Assembly (NCBI GenBank): GCA_002348095.1
Contig: DDYT01000013.1
Location: 1 to 17,818, forward strand
DNA: 17,818 nucleotides
Reading direction: 5' to 3'
From: Erysipelotrichaceae bacterium UBA2227
GTDB lineage: Bacteria; Bacillota_I; Bacilli_A; Erysipelotrichales; Erysipelotrichaceae
Shown piece after piece: positions 8,001-15,625 of the stretch (position 1 is its first letter; each line of letters opens with the position of its first letter). The notes beneath the pieces are model-generated. The model made no database searches, was not told the DNA's origin, and worked only from the letters and a program-made list of their open reading frames with translations. Position numbers and translations under genes: made by a program.

Positions 8001-11000
8001 CACCCAGGTTTCAGCAGAGAACAATATTCTGAGCGTCAGCGGTGCATTTACTCCGGATCGTCCCTTTGACATCCGCTATCGTTATCGTGTGTCAGATCCG
8101 ACGGTTTTGCGTGTGATCACGGCTGAAGGCAATGCCGACTGTTCACAGCCGCTGGAGTTTGGCTGTGCTTCGGGCAGTTTTGAAATCTTATCTGCCGGAT
8201 TTGTCACGCTGATACTGGAAACGTATGACGGGAAAATTTCCGATACGATCCGACTGAAAATCAGCCGTGAATCCGATCAGTATGTCATTGATCAGACGCT
8301 GGTGCAGTCGCTGACCGTTACCCCGATGAATTCAACGACCTTAAAGCTGAACTGGTCCGCAGTCAATATGGCTGCCGGCTATGAAGTGTTCCGCGGATTA
8401 TCGACAGACGGAGCATATGAAAAAATTGCGGATGTTTCAGCAGCGGAAGCACTTCAGGTGTCGGATGGTTTACGAATGCTGAATCAGCCGAACTACTATA
8501 AAGTCCGACCGTATTTTATGGTCGACGATCAGAAAGTTTTCGGTGATTTCAGTGAAGTCATGATGGGAAAAACCCGTCCGGACACCCTGAACAATGTCAC
8601 AGTTAAGTCATTGGATTTTAATATGGCGGGTCTGAAAATTCCTTTCGACTCAAAAATTTCGACAGTCATTTGGTCATACAGTACCCTTCCGAATGGACCC
8701 TTCATCTCTCTTGCAGAAAGCCCGAACCTGGAGCAGACGGTCACCCGGTTAGCTCCGACGACGTATTATTTTAAGGTGCGTTATTCCGTGGATACGGCTT
8801 TTGGCCGGGTGTTCAGTGAAGATACTGCGCTGATTGAGGTCAGTCTGGTTCCGTCAACTCCTGAGTTTACTGTAACGCCGCTTAGTGTTTCTGATATTGA
8901 TATCATCATAAAAAAAGAATATACGGCTAATTACTTCTATCAGTTTTTCTCAGTGATTGACGGTGTTGAAACCCTGATTCATGAAAGTACGTTCTTTCGA
9001 TACACATTTACCGGGGCCAGACCCGGAAAGGAATATGCATTCAAAGTCCGCGAGGCCGTAGAGTTCGATGGGAAATTGGTATTTTCAGCGTTCACACCGT
9101 TAACCACGGTCAAAGTTGCGCCGGAGCCGGTGAAGAACATCGTGCCACTGGCAGTCGGAATCAATTCGATCTCGTTGAGTTGGGATGCGTCCCCGTATGC
9201 GGACGGTTATGAGGTAAGTCAGTCATTCTCTTCTTCAAGCGGTTTTACGGTCGTGGCTGACATAACGCAGACCAGTTACAAAGCCACGTCTTTGAAGTTC
9301 AATACATCCTATTACTTCCGCGTGCGTCCCTACGTCATCGTCAATCAGGTGAAGGTGTATGGTGCTTACGGAAGCAGTTCCGCGACCAACGGTTACACAC
9401 AAGTTCCTTATGTGGAAAATCTGACGGTCAAGGACATCGCATACAATGCCAATCGGATCGAGTGGTCGCCGGTCGAAGCGGCATCCGGATATGAGATTTA
9501 TTATTCCAAAGGGACCAGTACGTCGTATGTTCTGCTTCGCTCGCAGACGACCGTCGGATATACCCATTCATCGCTGATCACCAATACCAAGTACAATTAC
9601 AAAATCCGGGCGTATTATCTGGTCGGAACTACCAAAGTATACGGTTCATTTGGCCTGAGTTCATCAGCAACGCCGTTGACTGCTGCACCGAATGCGACCG
9701 TCACCTCGACCGGTTACAATTCCTTACGGGTCAGCTGGCCGGCCGTTGCCGGGGCCAGCGGTTATGAAGTCAGTTATTCGCTCAGTGAAAACGGTACCTA
9801 TACAAAGCTGCCGCTGACCACATCGCTCAGTGTCAATATATCCAATACACCCACCGATCGGACGGTTTATGTCAAAGTCCGAGCTTATCGGACGGTCAAC
9901 TATGTCAAAATTTACGGACATTCCGTTTCCGTGACTGGCAAATCGGTGTGCAGTGCACCGAAACTCACCTTGGTTTCGGGCGGTTATGATTCAATCAGGA
10001 CTTCATGGACAAGTGTTGCCGGTGCTAACGGATATCAGCTGTATGTGCTGGTCGGATCAACCTATAAACTATTAACGGATACGACTGCACTAAGCTATAC
10101 CGATACGGGGAAAATCACAGGTCAGGAAGTAACATATAAAGCTGTTGCGTACCGGTTGGTCGATGGCGTTAAGGTTCTGGGTGATCCGGCGGTTTCCGTT
10201 GCGAAAGCCTTGCCTGCCGCAGCGACGGACGGAAAAGTCAGTGCAAGCAATGTCTTTGCTTTGACGCTGACATGCTCAGCTGTCTCTGGAGCGACGGGCT
10301 ATGAAATCAGTCAGTCAACCTCCTCAGCCGGAACCTATTCAGTTGTCGGTGATGTCAGCGCGACGACTTTTACAAAATCATCGTTGGCCTTTAATACGTT
10401 GTATTATTACAAAATCCGTGCCTATCGGACGGTGGGTTCAGTGAAGCACTACGGACCGTACAGCAGCGTTTTCAGCGGAAGGACTGCTTTGTTGCCGGTC
10501 AGTGGAATCAGTTCTCAATATACCAATTACAATACCAACAGTGTTACCTGGTTGCCGGTTGAAGGGGCAGCCGGTTATGCAATCTATTATTCGACCGGTA
10601 CAAGTACGTCGTTCTCTTTGATCAAGTATCAGACAGCTACGACCCTGATCCATACCGGATTAACGACCAATACCAAAGTAAACTACAAAGTCCGTGCCTA
10701 TCGGATGGTCGGTACGACCCGTGTCTTCGGTCCGTATTCAACCGTTACATCATCAACGCCCTTGCCGTTGGCTCCGGTGATTACCGTGACTTCAGCCGGC
10801 TACAATTCATTGAGTGTCCGTTGGCCGGCCGTCGCCGGTGCCACGGGGTATGAAGTGAGTTATTCGCTCAGTGCCACCGGACCTTTCACCAATCTGCCTT
10901 TGGTCAAAACGACCGGTGCGACGGTTACGAATGTACCGACGAATGTTTTGGTCTATGTGCGGGTCCGTACGTATCGATATGTGAATTATGCCAATCGTTT

Positions 11001-11853
11001 CGGAAAATATTCCGAAATCGTCTCAGCCGTGGCTGTTCCCAGTGCGCCGACCGTTACATTAAGCTCGCCGGGGTATGATTCTCTTAAAGTAGGTTGGGCT
11101 GCCGTACCCGGTGCATCCGGATATGAAGTGTATGTATTGGATGGAGAGTATCGTCTTTTACAGGATACTGCACAGCTGAGCATCGTGCATTCAGGTCTGA
11201 TTACCGGTGCGGAAACGACGTTTAAAGTTCGTGCGTACCGCGTTGTGAACAATTTGAAAGTTTTCGGTCCTGAAACGGTCGCGAAAGGGAAGGCCGTACC
11301 GGCCATCGCTTCAGGATTTAAGGTTTCTTGGGTCGATATTACTTCTCTGTCGCTGATATGGAACGCGGTAGAAGGCGCCAGCGGATATGAAATATCGCAG
11401 GCAACGTCATCTGCCGGTACTTATTCCGTCGTCGGTGATGTGAGTCTGACAGAGTTTAAAAAGACCGGTTTGACATTTAATCGGGTATATTATTACAAAA
11501 TCCGTTCATACACACTGGTTGACGGTGTAAAAGTTTTCGGTTCTCACAGTGCTGTAATCAGTGGTAAAACGGTTCCAAGTCCGGTTGTTCTGACGGTCAC
11601 GCCAGAGCCTGCCAGAACAAATGCATTATCCTGGGAGCCGGTCAACGGGGCTAACGGTTATCAGATTTATTATTCGACCGGCACCAGTACCAGTTATACC
11701 TTGTTGGCAACAGTAACGACGACTTCATACAGTCACAAAGCGTTGGTTGCCGGCCGCAGATACAATTATCGCGTTCGGGCATATCGAATGTCCGGCACGA
11801 CCCGAATTTACGGAGATTACTCTGTGCTGATCTCTGGGATTGCAATCAACTGA
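5098..11853 (+). CDS. secreted sedolisin-like S8/S53 serine peptidase with Big2 and thirteen FN3 domains
   Basis: A 2251-residue predicted secreted protease. The ATG at 5098 is chosen over 5014 because it follows a GTGGGGG site and begins a clean signal peptide (MNIMKR, hydrophobic core, cleavage near VEA at 28-30). Residues about 72-131 resemble an inhibitor-type propeptide. The catalytic domain (about 135-541) has Asp172 in GVISDGVDG, Glu201 in EGTAM where subtilases have the HGT histidine, Asp247/248 where subtilases have the oxyanion Asn, and Ser488 in GTSAASPH. That Asp/Glu/Ser set is the S53-like variant of the fold. A beta-rich insert lies between oxyanion and serine (about 300-415). 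Then come three Big2-like domains (about 636-878), a unique linker (879-1066) and thirteen FN3 domains to the end. No LPXTG, SLH or membrane anchor is present, so it is released or held through the FN3 array. Substrate unknown. Confidence 0.88.
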   Translation: MNIMKRVFVLSMIIISLIFSSLPSNITVEAKGGFSKISDNIHPKLGPSLNGAFNNKSAAIKGIEPVKKNTEKLHVYIEFDHPSIKEAVSNQGEIKNISDEYQLIEAVLPAGAIAGLLNNPHVLSVKEVMKPMVQRGYTMTEGFYDVGGQGISTYLKLNGKAGDGMKIGVISDGVDGLATAISYGEIPQNVTILNNRVGGAEGTAMLEIVHDLAPNAQLYFHDCGNSSLDFIEAINALAAAGVDIIIDDIVYLDEPFFEDSIIAKHINQLVTSTGLLYVSAAGNHALGHVQSLYRPTLRGSVYEHDFTTTLSGVQRMEITIEPNASVIVMLQWNEPFKNSSKDIELAVCSDNSTQYCFVSENYQQGSGYDPLEYLELVNTTGAPLKQYVTVYSTTPYSNVTFEIYLFGNASVSKYGTRTDSTFGHSTAANVISVAAVNSEMMSIVSPYSSQGPFTMVNGTTRNKPDFTGVDCVSVSGAGGFGREFCGTSAASPHIGAIAALMWSNNRTLTRAQLIDAMKAKAVDIYTTGFDYQSGHGLIHLGVYSNEITIPKNEFFDYTFVFDKPGNFTADSTSILSVTSTLQQSININGVTYYQYSVRLKGLIDGSTILRFTATDSTVLMRQKIAVSLRMLDFFFDDDRTIYIQNGKSAKLTVLPYPSNANNASFTYSTSNSAVATVDSSGNITAKTTGSVQITVRHNATNMFLTQTVKTGIMTTGLAISPSKGSVYIGESMQLSAVFTPSNATYKTVTWSTNNDCASIDANGRLTGLRGCSVLVNAQSADGAIGSATITVIEPLVSISFTQEKYSFYYAGKTFTRDLLLNRQPSTSNEPNLIWQSSNPDVIETDNTGKLTIKGAGDAIITVSGPNQVSAQTEVSVQLQPYTIPVTVERNGKVTPAAYSIKALYGDQLTIDQLKELYHQAMVLPAGAEVFFYRKLSTDLFGITDTLTIDKDMYLQAIEMPILATSLRITQVSAENNILSVSGAFTPDRPFDIRYRYRVSDPTVLRVITAEGNADCSQPLEFGCASGSFEILSAGFVTLILETYDGKISDTIRLKISRESDQYVIDQTLVQSLTVTPMNSTTLKLNWSAVNMAAGYEVFRGLSTDGAYEKIADVSAAEALQVSDGLRMLNQPNYYKVRPYFMVDDQKVFGDFSEVMMGKTRPDTLNNVTVKSLDFNMAGLKIPFDSKISTVIWSYSTLPNGPFISLAESPNLEQTVTRLAPTTYYFKVRYSVDTAFGRVFSEDTALIEVSLVPSTPEFTVTPLSVSDIDIIIKKEYTANYFYQFFSVIDGVETLIHESTFFRYTFTGARPGKEYAFKVREAVEFDGKLVFSAFTPLTTVKVAPEPVKNIVPLAVGINSISLSWDASPYADGYEVSQSFSSSSGFTVVADITQTSYKATSLKFNTSYYFRVRPYVIVNQVKVYGAYGSSSATNGYTQVPYVENLTVKDIAYNANRIEWSPVEAASGYEIYYSKGTSTSYVLLRSQTTVGYTHSSLITNTKYNYKIRAYYLVGTTKVYGSFGLSSSATPLTAAPNATVTSTGYNSLRVSWPAVAGASGYEVSYSLSENGTYTKLPLTTSLSVNISNTPTDRTVYVKVRAYRTVNYVKIYGHSVSVTGKSVCSAPKLTLVSGGYDSIRTSWTSVAGANGYQLYVLVGSTYKLLTDTTALSYTDTGKITGQEVTYKAVAYRLVDGVKVLGDPAVSVAKALPAAATDGKVSASNVFALTLTCSAVSGATGYEISQSTSSAGTYSVVGDVSATTFTKSSLAFNTLYYYKIRAYRTVGSVKHYGPYSSVFSGRTALLPVSGISSQYTNYNTNSVTWLPVEGAAGYAIYYSTGTSTSFSLIKYQTATTLIHTGLTTNTKVNYKVRAYRMVGTTRVFGPYSTVTSSTPLPLAPVITVTSAGYNSLSVRWPAVAGATGYEVSYSLSATGPFTNLPLVKTTGATVTNVPTNVLVYVRVRTYRYVNYANRFGKYSEIVSAVAVPSAPTVTLSSPGYDSLKVGWAAVPGASGYEVYVLDGEYRLLQDTAQLSIVHSGLITGAETTFKVRAYRVVNNLKVFGPETVAKGKAVPAIASGFKVSWVDITSLSLIWNAVEGASGYEISQATSSAGTYSVVGDVSLTEFKKTGLTFNRVYYYKIRSYTLVDGVKVFGSHSAVISGKTVPSPVVLTVTPEPARTNALSWEPVNGANGYQIYYSTGTSTSYTLLATVTTTSYSHKALVAGRRYNYRVRAYRMSGTTRIYGDYSVLISGIAIN
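9124..11850 (+). repeat. higher-order FN3 repeat: two and a half copies of a four-domain unit
   Basis: Within the protease, FN3 domains 4-13 repeat in the order A-B-C-D, A-B-C-D, A-B. Unit 1 is 9124-10212, unit 2 is 10213-11298 and the half unit is 11299-11850. A domains share GYE(V/I)SQ and a TYSVVGDVS-like strand. B domains share IYYS(T/K)GTSTS. C domains share YNSL, a WPAVAGA strand and GYEVSYSLS. D domains share a YVL strand followed by LL.DT. Matching GY motifs of domains A, B and C lie 1083-1092 bp apart. The DNA has drifted at silent positions, so the duplication is not recent. Confidence 0.9.
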
Positions 11854-11859
11854 TTAAAG

Positions 11860-11885
11860 AAAGCGATTGGGTTACCAATCGCTTT
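11860..11885. terminator. bidirectional terminator between convergent genes
   Basis: An 11-bp perfect stem (11860-11870 with 11875-11885) and a 4-base loop GTTA lie between the protease stop (11851-11853) and the response-regulator gene. Plus-strand transcripts get a TTTT at the stem foot. Minus-strand transcripts get a T-rich TTTCTTTAAT tail. The stem contains the last codons of the minus-strand gene and the loop holds its stop. Confidence 0.75.
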
Positions 11886-12945
11886 TACTTAAGGGGATAT
11901 GTATCTCACCTACAGAATCATCAAGCGTGTAGTGGTCTTGTTGAAACAATCCGATACAGGCATCCACGACTTCGGGATGGTATTTTGAAATCCGATACAT
12001 TGAGATCTCTTCCAATGCTTTATCTACGCCTAGTGCCGGTCGGTAGGGGCGGTGAGTCATCATGGTTTCAACGACATCCGCAACAATAAGAATGTGAGAT
12101 TCCATCAGGATTTCACTGCCTTTGAGCCGGTTGGGATATCCGGAACCATCCATGCGCTCATGATGCTGACCGACCGCAATAGCGAAGTTCTTAGGAAGAA
12201 TGACATGTTTTAACATATCGAAACCGCTTTGGGCGTGCATCTGAATGAGTTTATATTCGACATCATTGATTTTTCCGGGCTTTGTCAGAATTTCACTTGG
12301 GACCACGATTTTTCCGATATCATGGATATATCCGATGGCGCGCACCATATTGTAATACTCTTTGGTATGATTCATGCGTTTACTGATGGATGCGGCCAGG
12401 TTACCGACCCGGCGCTGATGACCTGAAGTATAGGGGTCGCGGTATTCCGTTACATCGGAGAGCAGATGAATGATGCTTGCCATCGAGCGTTTCAGCGTTT
12501 CGGTACTGGCAGCTACCGTGTTTTCAAGCAAATCCCGATACTGTACCTGCTGCAATTCGATTTGCTCTTTTTGCTTGGCAGCTGTGATTGCTTCGGCATT
12601 GATGCGGATCTGCTCTAAAAACGCATCTTTAAGAATAGGTTTATTTAAATATCCGTTGGCTCCCAAAGTTACGGCGCGCGCAGCCGTTTCTACCGTGGCC
12701 TCTCCGGTCATGATCAATATACGGCACAGTGAGTCTACACTGCGGATATATTCCATCAGTTCGATGCCGGTCATCCGGGGCATGATAATGTCAGAAACGA
12801 CAATATCATAAGATTTTTCAGTAAACATTTTTTTACCGATGACCGCATTTTCAGCAATATCGACCGCATATCCGACTTTCATTAAGAAGCGGCTCAGTGT
12901 ATTGCGTATGCTCTCCTCATCGTCTACGATCAGAATTCGAATCAT
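11872..12945 (-). CDS. response regulator with HD-GYP output, predicted cyclic-di-GMP phosphodiesterase
   Basis: A 357-residue two-domain regulator. The N-terminal receiver (about 1-120) has the acidic pair Asp9/Asp10, phospho-acceptor Asp52, Thr80 and Lys102. A coiled linker (about 120-155) leads to an HD-GYP domain (about 156-340) with His208-Asp209 in GYIHDIGK, the HHERMDGSGYP signature at 261-271 and Asp290 in IVAD. HD-GYP domains hydrolyse cyclic-di-GMP to pGpG or GMP, here presumably gated by phosphorylation. All signature residues are intact, so activity is likely. The start follows AAGGAG, which overlaps the stop of the upstream histidine kinase 3 bp away. That kinase is the obvious cognate partner. 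There is no DNA-binding domain, so output is through the second messenger. The 3' end lies inside the shared terminator stem. Confidence 0.93.
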   Translation of the reverse strand: MIRILIVDDEESIRNTLSRFLMKVGYAVDIAENAVIGKKMFTEKSYDIVVSDIIMPRMTGIELMEYIRSVDSLCRILIMTGEATVETAARAVTLGANGYLNKPILKDAFLEQIRINAEAITAAKQKEQIELQQVQYRDLLENTVAASTETLKRSMASIIHLLSDVTEYRDPYTSGHQRRVGNLAASISKRMNHTKEYYNMVRAIGYIHDIGKIVVPSEILTKPGKINDVEYKLIQMHAQSGFDMLKHVILPKNFAIAVGQHHERMDGSGYPNRLKGSEILMESHILIVADVVETMMTHRPYRPALGVDKALEEISMYRISKYHPEVVDACIGLFQQDHYTLDDSVGEIHIPLSKSDW

Positions 12946-12948
12946 GGG

Positions 12949-15411
12949 TTATCTCCTTTCGGGAAGCAGTTCCCAGCCGTTGTCAACCGGCAAAGCTACG
13001 GTGAATTCGGTATATTCATTGATTTTGGAATCCACCATGATTTTGCCGCGGTGGTTCTCGATGATTCCGAAACTGATGGCTAAACCAAGTCCGGTTCCCA
13101 GATGTTTCGGCTTGGTTGAAAAGAACGGTTCAAACAAGCGGTGCTTGACATCGTCCGTGATTCCGGGACCATAGTCTTTAACGCAAAGATGAATCCAGGG
13201 GTATCCGTCATAGAGAACGGATTTTGCATTGACCTCGATCACTTTGGACTCGTGAAATCCCGGATATTTCTCGTTGAGTGCATCCCGGGAGTTGGTCATT
13301 AAGTTCATCAGTACCTGCTGGATCTGCTGGCTTCGACATTTAATGTCAGGAAGATTTTCTTCAAGGCTCAACCGCAGTTCAATCTGATCATTTTTGAAGA
13401 TGACTTTTATAAGCATCAGTGTATTATCGATAATGTCATAAATACTGCTGAAACTGTATGCAGATTTTTCGTGGCGTGAAAATTGCAAAAGACTCTTTAC
13501 GATATCGGAGACGCGCTGTGATTCTTTCAGTATTTGAGATACGTAGTCCTCAATAAAACTGTCCGGCTCAGTTTCATCTAGGATCAGTTGCGCATAGTTC
13601 ATGACGCCGTTGATCGGATTGTTTATTTCATGGGCGATCCCGCCAGCCAAAACCCCAATCGACTCCAAGCGCTGTTTCTGCTGAATTTGCATTTCCCATT
13701 CCAACTTGCGCTTTTCCATCTCGATTTCTTCGGTCAGATCCCGGGCGAATATCAGATCGCTTTCAATTCCGTCATAGTTGATATGTACGGCTCCGACCTG
13801 CGCAAAAATACTGCTGCCGTCGAGTCGGATAAACTCCTGCCGGGCAATGGATATCTCGTTTTTCTTCGCATGTTTTTTCAAAACATACATTAATATTCCA
13901 TCTTTGTCATTTTCTGATACAAACCGCTTAAAATGACTTCCGATCAGATTATCGTCGCTGGAAGCACCAAAAAACTGCTGAGCTGCCCGGTTTAAAAATA
14001 TGATCTTTCCTGACTGATGGATGAACACCGGAATCGGCATGTTCTTTACGACGGACCGGAAGTTGCTTTCAGAGCTTAGCAGCGCACTGAGAGTTTCAAG
14101 CCGGCTGGTGATGTCGTGAGTGATGATCAGCGTTCCAGCCTGTCCGTTATAATTGATACCGACTGCCACGGACTCTACGGTGACCGGTTTATTATTCATG
14201 GTCAGGTAGATGACTTGCGAACTGGTTATGGATTTTCTGTTTTGAGTCGTTTCGCTGATGATATGATTGATTTCGTCATGATAATCCGGATGCACGCGAT
14301 CAAGCACACGCATGCCAATGATCGCATTTTCTTCAGACAGACTGAAAAGCCGTCTGGCCGCCGGATTGAGATACACAAATCGCCGTCCGACCTGTATAAA
14401 AATGGCATCGAGGGAGTTTTCGACCACTTTATGAAACAGTTCCAAATGATTCATTATTTCCTGCTCAGAAACCAGGGATGATGTTTCCGTGATAATGAAA
14501 GCCTGTCGGCCTTTCCCATCGATCGACACCGGATAACTGAGAATATCGACATCTACGAGTTTACCCATGGCCTGCCGATGTTTTCCGGTTGACCGAATTC
14601 TCGATGCGGTTTCCATGGATGGGAATCTGTGCACGTTTAACGATTCATCCGCTAAAACATCGGATAGTTTCATCGAAAGCAACTCAGGTTTTGACCATCC
14701 GTACAAAGACTCTGCGGCCGGGTTGGCATCTACGATCCGACCGTCATTTGAATCACAGATCAGAATTGCTGTATAGGGATTATAAAAAAGTTCATTGCTT
14801 CGCTGCTTCGCTGTTGTTTCAAAAACGCTTGTTTTGTCAAGTTTGCTCTCAAAGTAAAACAGGGCACTGATTATGAGCATCATGATCGGAAATATCAGCA
14901 TGATCGGTATGGCCAACATCTGAAAAGTCAGTTGGGCATACGGTTGAGGATATACATATAATCCGGCAAGTATCATACCGTGAATCAGCACACCGTAAAA
15001 ACAGATATTCAGCCAGCGGGGCAGTATCTTTGTTTTTAGGATATATGTCCGCCACAGGATTCCCGATAACATACAGAAAACGGTCAGAATCAAAGACTGA
15101 ATCATAAAGGGGCCACTCTGATAGGCAGAATAAACCATCATGATCGCACAACTTATCAGATAAGAAGGAAGCGGTACAAAAAGGGCTGACGTTAAAATCA
15201 GTATTGAACGTGTATCTATGGAGAGCCCATCTGAAACGGTATATGGGAATGACATAACGATCATTCCGATCGTACCCAATATCATTCCTTTGATGATATA
15301 TCTGAAAATCGGTTGTTTTAAATTGATGAAATAATTGAGCTGATACAAAAAAACCAAAGCGATCAGTAGCTCTGTGTTTTTCAGTACATGAATCATCACA
15401 TCGATTTGCAT
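12949..15411 (-). CDS. membrane PAS sensor histidine kinase with LytS-type 5TM sensor
   Basis: An 820-residue sensor kinase. The start at 15411 is preferred over an in-frame ATG at 15501 because the latter overlaps the predicted promoter and has no ribosome site, while 15411 follows GGGGGG. The N-terminal membrane region (about 8-190) has five or six hydrophobic helices. It carries the DTRSILILTSALF and PLPSYLISC signature of the 5TMR-LYT sensor family, found in LytS and in some diguanylate cyclases. Three PAS domains follow (about 206-318, 325-445, 446-562). Then come a HisKA domain with His594 in GIAHEINNPI and a HATPase_c domain with the N box (NLMTNSRDAL), G1 (DYGPGI), F (EPFFSTK) and G2 (GTGLGLAIS). 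It should autophosphorylate His594 and pass phosphate to the HD-GYP regulator encoded 3 bp downstream. The ligand is unknown; several PAS domains allow more than one input. Confidence 0.92.
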   Translation of the reverse strand: MQIDVMIHVLKNTELLIALVFLYQLNYFINLKQPIFRYIIKGMILGTIGMIVMSFPYTVSDGLSIDTRSILILTSALFVPLPSYLISCAIMMVYSAYQSGPFMIQSLILTVFCMLSGILWRTYILKTKILPRWLNICFYGVLIHGMILAGLYVYPQPYAQLTFQMLAIPIMLIFPIMMLIISALFYFESKLDKTSVFETTAKQRSNELFYNPYTAILICDSNDGRIVDANPAAESLYGWSKPELLSMKLSDVLADESLNVHRFPSMETASRIRSTGKHRQAMGKLVDVDILSYPVSIDGKGRQAFIITETSSLVSEQEIMNHLELFHKVVENSLDAIFIQVGRRFVYLNPAARRLFSLSEENAIIGMRVLDRVHPDYHDEINHIISETTQNRKSITSSQVIYLTMNNKPVTVESVAVGINYNGQAGTLIITHDITSRLETLSALLSSESNFRSVVKNMPIPVFIHQSGKIIFLNRAAQQFFGASSDDNLIGSHFKRFVSENDKDGILMYVLKKHAKKNEISIARQEFIRLDGSSIFAQVGAVHINYDGIESDLIFARDLTEEIEMEKRKLEWEMQIQQKQRLESIGVLAGGIAHEINNPINGVMNYAQLILDETEPDSFIEDYVSQILKESQRVSDIVKSLLQFSRHEKSAYSFSSIYDIIDNTLMLIKVIFKNDQIELRLSLEENLPDIKCRSQQIQQVLMNLMTNSRDALNEKYPGFHESKVIEVNAKSVLYDGYPWIHLCVKDYGPGITDDVKHRLFEPFFSTKPKHLGTGLGLAISFGIIENHRGKIMVDSKINEYTEFTVALPVDNGWELLPERR

Positions 15412-15489
15412 AGGCCCCCCGTACACAACCTCGTTTGAAGTTTCTAAAATTTTATGATGAGTAAATGAAAGCAAACATGAACTGTATAT

Positions 15490-15500
15490 ATTATATAGCA
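15490..15500 (-). promoter_or_regulatory. possible extended -10 promoter of the kinase operon
   Basis: The minus strand reads TGCTATATAAT here, giving either TATAAT (15490-15495) or a TG-N-TATATA extended -10. No convincing -35 is visible. It lies about 80 bp upstream of the chosen start at 15411. Confidence 0.4.
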
Positions 15501-15570
15501 TGCAAGTTTCATTTACTATATTTCTTTGTTAGGAAATTAATATAATCAGGCAAATAATTTCAGTAGAATA

Positions 15571-15579
15571 TGTTACAAT
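15571..15579 (+). promoter_or_regulatory. possible extended -10 promoter of the diguanylate cyclase gene
   Basis: TG-T-TACAAT is an extended -10 element 47 bp upstream of the chosen ATG (15626). The -35 position is poor. A second TATAAT at 15541-15546 is an alternative. The upstream in-frame ATG at 15578 overlaps this element, which argues against using it as the start. Confidence 0.4.
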
Positions 15580-15625
15580 GAGTTTGAAAAAACATCAGTG
15601 CTTGATTGTTTTTGGGAGGTATGTT

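Noticed and set aside
9124..11850. CRISPR-like or other non-coding repeat array
   Set aside because: The periodicity is fully explained by in-frame FN3 domains; there are no short identical repeats with unique spacers anywhere in the window.
15412..15501. Longer N-terminus for the histidine kinase
   Set aside because: The upstream ATG overlaps a TATAAT element and has no ribosome site; the start at 15411 has a G-rich site just before it.
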